From the NCBI RefSeq assembly GCF_026239735.1, contig NZ_JAPIVT010000032.1:1-35731 (forward strand): a stretch of 35,731 nt of DNA, written 5' to 3'. The DNA is from Pedobacter sp. MC2016-05. GTDB lineage: Bacteria > Bacteroidota > Bacteroidia > Sphingobacteriales > Sphingobacteriaceae. The notes below the pieces were generated by a model, which saw only the letters and a program-made list of their open reading frames with translations, did no database searches and was not told the origin of the DNA. Positions 1 through 7,130 of the stretch are shown piece by piece (position 1 is the stretch's first letter; every line of letters starts with the position of its first letter). The position numbers and the translations under genes were made by a program.

Positions 1-87
1 TACCCTAAAAAATTCGGTAATGTGTCCGATTACTTTTGACTTAAAAGGCGGCACATGCCTAAAAAATTCTCCAGCCTTTTATTAGCT

Positions 88-193
88 TGTCTCAAAAAAC
101 GAAAGTATTTCATCCCCTACTATATATCTTTCTTTCAGCTGAAAGTTTAATTGCACCAATTACAACAAATAGAAGATTGTCTCTGGAGACGAA
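88..193 (+). repeat. Dispersed ~105-bp repeat, full copy 1
   Basis: It begins with an exact TGTCTCAAAAAACGAA (88-103) and ends with a degenerate copy of the same 16-mer at 178-193. Between them lies the family's shared interior: a pyrimidine-rich tract, CAGCTG at about 136-141, and an A-rich segment. The interior matches the copies at 5898, 10900, 13959, 21475 and 22317. It lies in non-coding DNA upstream of the zinc-ribbon gene. Confidence 0.85.
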
Positions 194-205
194 ACACATT
201 CATAC

Positions 206-235
206 TTTGAAAAATAACTTAAATAGCCTAATTTG
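206..235 (+). promoter_or_regulatory. Candidate Bacteroidota promoter for the zinc-ribbon gene
   Basis: TTTG at 206-209 is followed after 19 bp by TAATTTG at 229-235, one base short of the TAnnTTTG consensus. The implied transcript would start only a few bases before the ATG at 247, so it would be nearly leaderless. Found by pattern only. Confidence 0.35.
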
Positions 236-246
236 GATAAAAACCT

Positions 247-438
247 ATGGATTTAAGTAAACATTGGATAGATTTCAATTGTCCTGCATGTAGTTATACG
301 GGTGAAGTAACCTTGAGGGAGGTAAAACTAGGGAGTACAATCTTTTGCCATAATTGTAAAGCGACCATTAAATTAATAGACAATAATGCTTCAGTAGAAA
401 CTAGTTTGAATAAAGTTGAAAGAGCTATGGGCGACTAA
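247..438 (+). CDS. Small zinc-ribbon protein
   Basis: A 63-residue protein with two CxxC knuckles: C12/C15 (NCPAC) and C34/C37 (FCHNC), spaced as in a treble-clef or zinc-ribbon fold. A short acidic tail follows. No catalytic residues are visible, so a nucleic-acid-binding or protein-binding adaptor role is likely, but this is inference. It ends 25 bp before the nuclease-like gene on the same strand, so the two are probably co-transcribed. The start is the only ATG in frame, and no Shine-Dalgarno sequence is seen, which is usual in Bacteroidota. It might be an accessory subunit of the downstream nuclease-like protein. Confidence 0.7.
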   Translation: MDLSKHWIDFNCPACSYTGEVTLREVKLGSTIFCHNCKATIKLIDNNASVETSLNKVERAMGD

Positions 439-463
439 AAGAAACGCTTAAAAAATTTAAATA

Positions 464-1414
464 ATGTATCAAAGTCATAATCTCAGATCAAATCTGCAAG
501 AGTGGAAAAACAGAATGTCTCGTGCCTCAATATCTCAATTTGGCGGGCAGGTTAAGTATTTCCTTTCGAAAATAGAGAGTGAAAAATTAATTATGGGAAT
601 AGTACAAGAAGTTTGTCTTAAATATCCATATACTGAAGATACACTTAAAAAAACAGATGAAAGCTTGGAAAATGGAGATGACTTAAGCTTTGAAAATGAT
701 GAACATCATGCAGCTTTTGGATATCAATTTTTAAAGTACTTAATAAGAGATGCTGGCTATGAAGATTTAAATAAGTTGACAATGTTTATGGGTCGTGACA
801 TACATGATTGTCAAGAAAACTTGATTGAACAGCTTATTACACCATTATTATATTATTTACATGATCAACTAGATACGTCAAATTCTATTATTTATTTATT
901 GGAAAAATATAAAATGCGAACTGAATGGTTTATGAAAAAAAAGCTTTCTGAACAATATAGCATTGCGAGAGCTAATTATGAACAGATTTTTGAAGATCAT
1001 TTGAGGCTTTATTTGTTCGACCAAGGAATAGATTATCCATTTTCAACGCCAAAAAGCATGTCTGGTAGGGCTGATATTGTTGGTCAAATTGACACAGATA
1101 ATCCTATAGTGATTGAAATAAAAATATTTGATAGGATAAGGGGTTATGGCAAGAATCGTATCAAAGAGAGTTTTTCCCAGATTGTTAAATATACAGGCGA
1201 TTTTAACAAAGACTTTGGCTATCTAATTATATTCAATATGGATAAAGCGGAATTAGACTTTAAGTTTCCAAATTCTAGAAATGTTTTTCCTCCAACGCTG
1301 AATTATAATAATAAACAGTTTTTTTTTGTTGTAATAAATTGTTTAGAAATGGTTTCAGCAAGTAAGCTTGGCAAAGTTGAAACTATAGAAATAAATGAAG
1401 CTGACATTATATAA
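464..1414 (+). CDS. PD-(D/E)xK nuclease-like protein of unknown system
   Basis: A 316-residue protein. The first 165 residues are mainly helical and not recognised. From about residue 172 it shows a PD-(D/E)xK signature: a Glu-rich helix (residues 173-178), D204 in GRAD, then a hydrophobic strand ending E218-I-K220, then Q239 in a helix (QIVKYTG) and a further hydrophobic strand (YLIIFN). That order matches restriction-endonuclease-like folds. Family knowledge suggests DNA or RNA cleavage; the actual target is unknown. It follows the zinc-ribbon gene and ends one base before the stop of the opposing TIR-like gene, so the transcripts converge with no room for a terminator. It may be an anti-phage effector, but no methylase partner is present. 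Confidence 0.6.
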   Translation: MYQSHNLRSNLQEWKNRMSRASISQFGGQVKYFLSKIESEKLIMGIVQEVCLKYPYTEDTLKKTDESLENGDDLSFENDEHHAAFGYQFLKYLIRDAGYEDLNKLTMFMGRDIHDCQENLIEQLITPLLYYLHDQLDTSNSIIYLLEKYKMRTEWFMKKKLSEQYSIARANYEQIFEDHLRLYLFDQGIDYPFSTPKSMSGRADIVGQIDTDNPIVIEIKIFDRIRGYGKNRIKESFSQIVKYTGDFNKDFGYLIIFNMDKAELDFKFPNSRNVFPPTLNYNNKQFFFVVINCLEMVSASKLGKVETIEINEADII

Positions 1415-1415
1415 G

Positions 1416-2036
1416 CTAAATTCTTTCCCTGATTTCCTTTATATATTCTGGAATGCTTATTCTGTTGATGTAGTTTATAGCTATTTTTTCGCTACCAAAC
1501 TGTGCAACTTTTTCTTCGAAAAGACTTGCATTAAAGTCAGCAAAATCATAATAAGTCTTCAATGGAGGATCTTGTCCATTGAGTTTTAAGGTTTCACTTG
1601 ACCAGCTGTAAAGGCAATCGAAAACAGCTTCTGTATCATTTGAATGAACTTTTATATCAAAACCATTAATATCAGATAATGCCTTTTGATAATCGTACTT
1701 TATAGCTTCGAGAATTAGGAACCGTTTGGTATCTAATGGTTCAACTCCACTATTTCTGAGGCCATAATCTATTCCGAGTTCAAAAGGCATGTTCATCCTT
1801 GCAAATTCAGCTGCTGCTGTTGATTTCACTATAGATAAATCATGAATGCTATACTTACATTCTTTAATGATATTAATAATCTTTTCTAATCTTATCTGGC
1901 CTGAATCTGAAACTTCCAGTGACAATCTAGGGCTTAACCCGTTCTTAATAAGTGAGTATATCATCGGCTTGAGCAGATCATTGATATAATCAAGGTCAAA
2001 AGGACAGTTAATAAAAACGTTTGTCTCAAACACCAT
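1416..2036 (-). CDS. TIR / nucleoside-deoxyribosyltransferase-like Rossmann protein
   Basis: 206 residues. The N-terminus reads VFINCPFD (residues 7-14), followed by SPRLSLE, a G..RL.KI helix, SIHDLS (63-68) and MNMPFELGID (81-90). This motif order resembles a bacterial family with a TIR-like or nucleoside-deoxyribosyltransferase-like fold in which the Glu of the PFELG motif (E86 here) would be the candidate catalytic residue. Such folds hydrolyse NAD or nucleosides, so an effector role is plausible but unproven. Its start overlaps the upstream DUF2188 stop by one base (TAATG), implying translational coupling. It converges on the nuclease-like gene with stop codons one base apart. Confidence 0.5.
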   Translation of the reverse strand: MVFETNVFINCPFDLDYINDLLKPMIYSLIKNGLSPRLSLEVSDSGQIRLEKIINIIKECKYSIHDLSIVKSTAAAEFARMNMPFELGIDYGLRNSGVEPLDTKRFLILEAIKYDYQKALSDINGFDIKVHSNDTEAVFDCLYSWSSETLKLNGQDPPLKTYYDFADFNASLFEEKVAQFGSEKIAINYINRISIPEYIKEIRERI

Positions 2037-2266
2037 TAATTTTTATCTCTTGGTGGGTTAGGATCATTACCATAAGAATTTTTATCCTGAATCATTCCAT
2101 TTTTTTTATGGATATACAGTTCCGTTTTTTCATTTTTACTCAATTCTTTTCCGTAGCTAATAGCACTTTCTTTGTTATCGAATGTCTTTGAAGCTCTAGA
2201 GGATCCCGATTTCTTTACCGCCCACCCTGATGATGATGGCACGACGTGATTTGATTTCTTTGCCAT
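2036..2266 (-). CDS. DUF2188 family protein
   Basis: A 76-residue basic protein that fits DUF2188 along its whole length: HVVP near the N-terminus, GWAVKKSGS (14-22), an AI..GKELSK helix, ELYIHKKNG, and a GNDPNPPRDK end. The biochemical role of DUF2188 is unknown. It is the first gene of a two-gene minus-strand operon, and its stop overlaps the start of the TIR-like gene. That pairing suggests it regulates, or acts with, the downstream protein (inference). A TAATTTTG element lies 28 bp upstream on the minus strand. Confidence 0.8.
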   Translation of the reverse strand: MAKKSNHVVPSSSGWAVKKSGSSRASKTFDNKESAISYGKELSKNEKTELYIHKKNGMIQDKNSYGNDPNPPRDKN

Positions 2267-2293
2267 TTAATTATTTCTATGAGTATAAATTTA

Positions 2294-2301
2294 CAAAATT
2301 A
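2294..2301 (-). promoter_or_regulatory. Candidate -7 element for the DUF2188 operon
   Basis: TAATTTTG on the minus strand fits the Bacteroidota -7 consensus TAnnTTTG, 28 bp upstream of the DUF2188 ATG. A matching TTTG -33 box at the usual distance is not evident. Confidence 0.35.
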
Positions 2302-2405
2302 CGCTTACTTTTCTAAAGTTTCTTTTCGCTGATTTTAATTGAGAATAATTTGAATGGACAATATACCTTTATAAACATCGATGTATGAAGTAATACCTTG
2401 TTTAC

Positions 2406-2520
2406 TGGACAAACCAATCCATTTGACCCCTTCTCGCCAATTTACTAACATAAGGGGAAACAACCATTTACAATAAATTTAATTCCGGTAAGACGGGGTC
2501 AATCTACTCTGGTTTATCCA
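2406..2520. mobile_element. 115-bp MITE-like element, copy A
   Basis: Terminal inverted repeats are visible. The outer arms TGGACAAACCA (2406-2416) and TGGTTTATCCA (2510-2520) match in 10 of 11 positions. The inner arms TTGACCCC (2423-2430) and GGGGTCAA (2495-2502) are perfect. A second element of identical length and layout lies at 24063-24177. It has no coding capacity, so it is probably a non-autonomous element; the TTGACCCC ends recall IS21-type insertion-sequence ends, which is a guess. It truncates the glycosyltransferase ORF and supplies its in-frame stop. Confidence 0.7.
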
Positions 2521-2897
2521 CTATAATCATTCTCGCGAAAAAAAACTTCAAACGAGGCTAAGGACGTGTCAAGAAATGTAATGTCTGGTTGCAATTCTTC
2601 AAGAAGAATTGATAATTTTTTGTGTTTAGAATATCTTTTCCATGTATCATAATCAAAAAAAATTCCTTTAGGAATTTGTTTAACCTTCTGCATTAACGTT
2701 TTTTTTCTAAAATTTGATTTTATTAACTGGAAATCCACCTTCAGATAATTGAATCCTGCCTCAATAATTATGTTACTGTACTCAACAGATGCTAAATAAA
2801 ATACATTATAACCTAAATCTTTTAAATAGTAAGAAAGGGTGAATGAAGAAATTACATGACTATGGACTTGATGTGGTATAATCATCATCTTTTTCAT
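2514..2897 (-). pseudogene. Truncated UDP-glycosyltransferase (N-terminal fragment)
   Basis: The 127 residues look like the N-terminal Rossmann domain of a macrolide/UDP-type glycosyltransferase: basic start, MIIPHQVHSHVISS, then LKDLGYNVFYLAS, an EAGF segment and LQPDITFLDTS. Family members are about 400 residues; the acceptor domain is cut and the entire sugar-donor domain is missing. The reading frame runs into the end of the 115-bp MITE-like element, whose GGATAA supplies the stop codon. No continuation is found on the far side, so the insertion was accompanied or followed by a deletion. It lies 25 bp downstream of the S41 protease gene in the same orientation, probably the remains of an operon. 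Confidence 0.65.
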
Positions 2898-2922
2898 AAC
2901 ATAATAGTACGTAAAGTGGGAA

Positions 2923-3888
2923 CTAAGGATTAAACCATTTAAGAAGCTGATTATTCAATTCAAAAACAGAGCATGAAGGAATGTCTGGGTAAATCCCAGT
3001 AGGATAAGTTTTACCGTTAACATCTGACAGGTAACCTGTTGTCAAAATTAATTCATCTCCGCCCTCTAAATGTATTATTTCGTTTGAAGTTGCAAAGCCA
3101 TGGGTTTTTAAGCCAAAGAATTTTACATTTTTCAAGGATTTGAAGGCGAGTGCAGTCGCTTCCCCGGCACTTTTGGTTCTATGATTTATTAGAACTGCTA
3201 TTTTAGGATTGGAATTTAAGATTCTATATTTTACACTCTCCACTTCAAGTCGTTTATTTTGAGAACTATTATCTAATAAAATTTCATTCTTATCGAAGTG
3301 CCAAATTGATCTTTGATCATTTTTTTCAAAGTATCCAAGAATGCCAGACGAAAAAAATGGTGATGTTGCGACCAACATAGGCCACATATCTCCTCCAGAA
3401 TTGTACCGAAGATCGATTATCCACCCCTTGATACCGACCCGATCTTGATTCTTGATTGACTCGAGAATTTGATTTATATAATCACTATTAGATTGGCTGT
3501 CTTCTACATCATTTTTTGAAGTTAAATAATGGCTTCCAATTTTCAAATATCCGACACCCTTTAGCAGCTTAAGTTTTATTGCTCCAAATAAATAACAAGT
3601 ATCTACCGGCCTTATATTAGCATATCTCCCTTGAATTATTTCTCTTCCTCTTGCTACGTATGTGTGACGGTTACCATTCAAAGTAAGAGCAGTTACAATC
3701 GCGGAATCCCTAGCAATCAAATAATCATCATGTACTTTTTTCTCAAAAACAGCCCAATCTATTTTGTCTTTATTTATTGACTTTGTCTTGAATATCTGAA
3801 CTAGTTCCTCATCAAAAGTTTTCTTCTTTCTGTTACATGATGTAAATAACATAAGAAATGTAACAGCATTTATCAAAATTCCTTTCAT
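2923..3888 (-). CDS. S41-family peptidase, predicted lipoprotein
   Basis: 321 residues. A short hydrophobic leader ends in the lipobox LFTSC with C18 as the lipidation site, so the protein should sit in the periplasm or outer membrane. The C-terminal half carries the S41 (tail-specific protease) core: DLRYNSGGD (159-167), the nucleophile in TKSAGEA (S240), and GLKTHG with K261 as candidate general base, then a GI.PDI segment. No clear PDZ domain is visible. The substrate is unknown. It precedes a truncated glycosyltransferase by 25 bp. The long A+T-rich region upstream presumably holds its promoter. A second secreted S41 gene occurs at 11130, in another repeat-bounded block. Confidence 0.8.
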   Translation of the reverse strand: MKGILINAVTFLMLFTSCNRKKKTFDEELVQIFKTKSINKDKIDWAVFEKKVHDDYLIARDSAIVTALTLNGNRHTYVARGREIIQGRYANIRPVDTCYLFGAIKLKLLKGVGYLKIGSHYLTSKNDVEDSQSNSDYINQILESIKNQDRVGIKGWIIDLRYNSGGDMWPMLVATSPFFSSGILGYFEKNDQRSIWHFDKNEILLDNSSQNKRLEVESVKYRILNSNPKIAVLINHRTKSAGEATALAFKSLKNVKFFGLKTHGFATSNEIIHLEGGDELILTTGYLSDVNGKTYPTGIYPDIPSCSVFELNNQLLKWFNP

Positions 3889-4217
3889 TGATTTGTAACA
3901 TTATTTGTTATCGAATCCTAAACTAATAAAAAAAAATTTTTGACGCATATTCACTTAAATTATTTCAATCATTATATAATATAACGATATATCATCTATT
4001 ATTTCACATATTATAAAAATGGCAATATTAGAATTTGGCTACCAAACTTACCTATTATATACTTTTCAAATTTTTGGAGAGTATAGGCCATTAAATAAGA
4101 TATTTTAGGCGATAACCGGCATTTTATAAACCCAAAGCGTATTGAAAGTGCAAGAGGAAGCAAGCACTGAAGCAAAAGATGTGCATAAAGGCAGAAACGT
4201 TAAATTAAACTATAACC

Positions 4218-4270
4218 TGTCTCAAAAATCAATTTGCCAAGGCAACAAGTTGCAATGGCAAATTGATTTT
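4218..4270 (+). repeat. Long perfect stem-loop fused to a partial repeat motif
   Basis: TGTCTCAAAAA (4218-4228) is the first 11 bases of the dispersed 16-mer and runs into a hairpin. Arms AAAATCAATTTGCCA (4225-4239) and TGGCAAATTGATTTT (4256-4270) are perfectly complementary over 15 bp. A nested GCAAC/GTTGC stem lies inside the loop (4242-4253). It lies between the divergent starts of the S41 gene and the small membrane protein gene, so it is not an obvious terminator for either. Confidence 0.75.
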
Positions 4271-4487
4271 ATTATAATATCGAAGAAACTGATTTATCAA
4301 GTGGCAAAGGCTAACTATTTAATTTTCTCACTATGATGATTGTGTTCAACAATTAAACCAACATAAACTATGCGTTAGCTAACACTTATTTGAGCACTCA
4401 AATTAAAAAGAATAAAAATCACAACAAGCTATTTATGCTCAAATCAACAGAAACTTTCATTCGCAAAACAAAATAGCATCTTCGTTA

Positions 4488-4518
4488 TTGATAATCGATT
4501 TGGTTAACTCTATTTTTG
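4488..4518 (+). promoter_or_regulatory. Bacteroidota-type promoter for the small membrane protein
   Basis: TTG at 4488-4490 is followed after 20 bp by TATTTTTG at 4511-4518, a full match to TAnnTTTG. Transcription would start near 4525, about 70 bases before the ATG at 4596. Confidence 0.45.
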
Positions 4519-4595
4519 CACCTCAATAGATATCTAAATGTTTACAAATTAAAATCAAAATATTAACTAATAGCAGCCAAAAAAATAAAGCCATT

Positions 4596-4760
4596 ATGAA
4601 GTTGTTTTTTCTTATATTGAATTCACTGTTGTTTATCATATCAATTATAATAATATGTACTGAAAAAAATTATTATGTTTTTTTCCTATTAGGTGCTACA
4701 CTCCTTAATTTTTGGTACTATTACCATCAATATAAAAAAGTCGAAAAAAGAGGCTTTTAG
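4596..4760 (+). CDS. Small two-helix membrane protein
   Basis: A 54-residue ORF starting at ATG 4596. Residues 3-21 (LFFLILNSLLFIISIIIIC) and about 26-41 (YYVFFLLGATLLNFWY) are two strongly hydrophobic segments with a short polar turn (TEKN) between them. A basic tail (KKVEKRG) follows, predicting both termini in the cytoplasm. No family is recognised. A promoter of the correct type lies upstream and a dispersed repeat lies 58 bp downstream. It could be a small regulatory membrane peptide or a toxin-like hydrophobic peptide. Conserved codon use in relatives would be needed to confirm it. Confidence 0.4.
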   Translation: MKLFFLILNSLLFIISIIIICTEKNYYVFFLLGATLLNFWYYYHQYKKVEKRGF

Positions 4761-4818
4761 TTCTATAGATAAAAAAAGGAAGCGTTTAGATTTTATCTAT
4801 GAGAATATAATAAATATT

Positions 4819-4834
4819 TGTCTCAAAAAACGAA
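4819..4834 (+). repeat. Dispersed repeat, solo 16-mer
   Basis: Exact TGTCTCAAAAAACGAA, 35 bp beyond the stop codon of the downstream minus-strand metallopeptidase gene. The rest of the 105-bp unit is absent. Confidence 0.85.
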
Positions 4835-4868
4835 CAATTGGTTTAACCAAAAATTGCACACACTTTTT

Positions 4869-5756
4869 TTATCTAAACTTTAACGCATATCCGCTTTCAT
4901 CTAGGAACTTTCTAAAGTCTACTATGTGAAGGATATCTGAAATAGCTTTTTTCTTATCTGATGCCTTGTTGTAATAGGATTCCGTAATTTTATATCCAAT
5001 CCAATAACCTAGATCAGGGGGATAACCATTTTTAGGTTTATAGTTATACATCCAATCATGGCTATCCTGCCTATCATCCATGATTTCCTTGAACTCCAAC
5101 CATAATTTAGCTTCATTAGCATTGCCATAACTATGTGTCTGTTTATTTGGCCCTCCACCGGAAATAAGTTCTCCTATGAAATCAGCACTACCTTCATTAA
5201 TACAAGCAGCCAGTAGATCTAGGCTTTTCTTGGGAACACTATCCTGTTGATAGTGGATGAGTTCATGGGCAACCATATAGGGAACTGCTGCTGATTGAAT
5301 CATTTCGGCTCCTATAATTAAGCCTTTTGGATTAGAGTGTCCTCCAGAATTAAATCTACCAACCACAAAATATACATTGGGATAGACTGCTTTAGGATAA
5401 AGATATTTTAACGCCATGAATGCTGCCCGGCATTGCTTCTCATTGTCCAACATTCTTAGGCTGTTCAGCCTGGCTTTCTCATAGTCATTCTTCCGTTCGC
5501 GAACTGTAGTGAGCAGAGACGCAGCATTTTCTATTCTGCCTTTTGTAAATGCTTGCACACCAGCGGAACCCTGTTTTAAATAGATATGTTCAAAAGGGTT
5601 AATCTGTGGCTCTGCATCAATCTTATCAAATGCTTCCCAAAAGTTAGTTATATCCCTTGTTACAAATGATGCCCTAAGCGGATCAGAAACAGGCTGCGCA
5701 GAGGAAAAATTGAAAAGAGTTATAGTGGTAAAAATTGTTAATAGAGCATTTTTCAT
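4869..5756 (-). CDS. Secreted zinc metallopeptidase (DUF2268-like)
   Basis: The frame opens at 5774, but the second Met at 5756 (MKNALLTIFTTITLF) begins a clean signal peptide ending SSAQ, so I use it; the mature protein is about 275 residues. A gluzincin motif HELIHYQQ lies roughly mid-protein. About 20 residues later, NEGSADFIGE supplies the third zinc ligand and partner Glu, the arrangement seen in DUF2268-type predicted zinc proteases. It is probably periplasmic or surface-exposed; the substrate is unknown. It is alone in its repeat-bounded block (4819 to 5898), with no operon partner. Confidence 0.7.
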   Translation of the reverse strand: MKNALLTIFTTITLFNFSSAQPVSDPLRASFVTRDITNFWEAFDKIDAEPQINPFEHIYLKQGSAGVQAFTKGRIENAASLLTTVRERKNDYEKARLNSLRMLDNEKQCRAAFMALKYLYPKAVYPNVYFVVGRFNSGGHSNPKGLIIGAEMIQSAAVPYMVAHELIHYQQDSVPKKSLDLLAACINEGSADFIGELISGGGPNKQTHSYGNANEAKLWLEFKEIMDDRQDSHDWMYNYKPKNGYPPDLGYWIGYKITESYYNKASDKKKAISDILHIVDFRKFLDESGYALKFR

Positions 5757-5897
5757 ATTAATCGAGTAAATCAAAGATAAGGTGACATAAACCTAAAATA
5801 GGTATTCAATAATCAATAAACAAAAAGCTATTTAAATATAGCCATACCATCATTAAACAGCGGATTTTTTATATGCCAAGAATTGTTAATGAATTTT

Positions 5898-6006
5898 TGT
5901 CTCACAAAACGAAGGAATTCATCTCCTACTACCTTATATTTTTTTTTCAGCTGTACATTCCATCGCAACAATTACCGCAAAGAGAAAAATCGTTTTTCAA
6001 AACGAA
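5898..6006 (+). repeat. Dispersed repeat, full copy 2, with degenerate continuation
   Basis: It starts TGTCTCAcAAAACGAA (one mismatch) and keeps the interior including CAGCTGTA and GCAAAGAGAAAAAT. It ends in a decayed 16-mer with AAAACGAA at 5999-6006. The following 50 bases again resemble the repeat interior (ATTTAATCCCCTATAATC, then TTAGCTG), suggesting a decayed tandem second unit to about 6060. It lies upstream of the AraC gene at 6184. Confidence 0.75.
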
Positions 6007-6169
6007 GATATTTAATCCCCTATAATCATTTTCTGTTAGCTGACTATTACTCTAACTGCGTCATAAAATCTATTATTCTTCCCATCCCTTAACTTTTATC
6101 AGGTTTATAATACGCCATTAATCCACCTTTTACAGTATTTTGTCGGACAAAAGGAGCTTATTAATGCAT

Positions 6170-6177
6170 TACCTTTG
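6170..6177 (+). promoter_or_regulatory. Candidate -7 element before the AraC gene
   Basis: TACCTTTG matches TAnnTTTG and ends six bases before the ATG at 6184, which would give a leaderless or near-leaderless mRNA. No TTTG box lies at the usual 19-23 bp distance, so support is modest. Confidence 0.3.
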
Positions 6178-6183
6178 ATATAA

Positions 6184-7110
6184 ATGGAATCGAAAGTGAT
6201 AGTTAGTAAAGAAATACATCTATTTGAATTTGCCAAAAGCTATTCTGGATTAGTTATTACACCAATGCTACCTTCTTTCGTCCCAATCGAAGATACTGCA
6301 ACAGCATTTGATCCACACCGTCATGATTCCTATGGACTATTCTTATTAAAATCTGGTGAAATGACTATGTTAGTGGAAGAAGATGAGGTTATTATGCGAA
6401 ATTCTTCATTATTGCTAGTCCAGCCTGGTCAAGTGCATCAATGTATACGTTCGGTCAATATTGATGGCTGGGTAATGTTTTTCGATGGAAAAAACTTAGA
6501 CACTAAAGCACGTTCCATCAATGAGCAGAGCGTTGTAGAAATCCTATTATTTGAGTTAAATCCTGATGAGTTGCTGATAACCGAGCAACTACTGCAATCC
6601 ATCTTTCAAGCATTTGAAAATAAGACTCCAGGACCAATGCAAACTCAGATCATGCATTCTCTTACCAACGCACTGTTTTACCACGCTACAAACCTTAATC
6701 TATTAAGGAAATCAACCACACAAAATTATGCTTCCAGACCAGCGCAAATCGTTCATGAATTTAAAGCGCTGACTAAGTCCAACTTCAGAAGTTTAAAGAA
6801 GCCAAGAGATTATGCAACTCTGATGCATATTTCAGTAAGTCATTTAAATGATACCATTAAAGCAAATACAGGTTATTCATCGACACATTTTATTAAACAG
6901 GAGGTAATCGGTGAGGCACAGAGACAATTAAGGTATAGTTCAAAATTAATCAAAGAGATTGCCAGTGATTTAGGCTTCAGTGATCATAAATACTTTATCC
7001 GACTATTTTCACAAGCTGTCGGTCAATCACCAGCAGTATTCCGGAATACCATAACAACTTCACAAGTACAAATACAAAATAGTTTTCTCTCTAAAGCGCC
7101 TTCAACGTAA
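6184..7110 (+). CDS. AraC-family transcriptional regulator
   Basis: 308 residues. The N-terminal half has a cupin-like sensor region: DPHRHDSYGLFLLKSG (43-58) and a VQPGQVHQ turn. The C-terminal 100 residues carry the double helix-turn-helix, with the second one reading IKEIASDLGFSDHKYFIRLFSQAVGQSPAVFR. It should bind DNA and respond to a small ligand. It is followed after 20 bp by the FAD monooxygenase gene on the same strand, so it is probably the local regulator of that enzyme. The ligand is unknown. The pair is flanked by dispersed repeats at 5898 and 8519 and has no other gene with it. Confidence 0.9.
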   Translation: MESKVIVSKEIHLFEFAKSYSGLVITPMLPSFVPIEDTATAFDPHRHDSYGLFLLKSGEMTMLVEEDEVIMRNSSLLLVQPGQVHQCIRSVNIDGWVMFFDGKNLDTKARSINEQSVVEILLFELNPDELLITEQLLQSIFQAFENKTPGPMQTQIMHSLTNALFYHATNLNLLRKSTTQNYASRPAQIVHEFKALTKSNFRSLKKPRDYATLMHISVSHLNDTIKANTGYSSTHFIKQEVIGEAQRQLRYSSKLIKEIASDLGFSDHKYFIRLFSQAVGQSPAVFRNTITTSQVQIQNSFLSKAPST

Positions 7111-7130
7111 AATTTACATACTCACCATAT

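Larger units (their letters stand above)
1..246. other. Left edge, non-coding
   Basis: I see no supportable gene here. The stretch holds the first full copy of the dispersed repeat (88-193) and a candidate promoter for the zinc-ribbon gene (206-235). Bases 1-87 are unassigned and could be the tail of a feature lying outside the window. Confidence 0.5.
3889..4595. other. Long A+T-rich intergenic region
   Basis: About 700 bp with no convincing gene; frames open here lack good starts and family motifs. It contains a strong stem-loop at 4225-4270 attached to a partial repeat motif (TGTCTCAAAAA at 4218-4228), and a candidate promoter at 4488-4518 for the small membrane protein. Confidence 0.5.

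Noticed and set aside
4142..4336. Open frame of 64 codons across the 4225-4270 hairpin
   Set aside because: It needs a TTG start, encodes the palindrome, and has no family signal.
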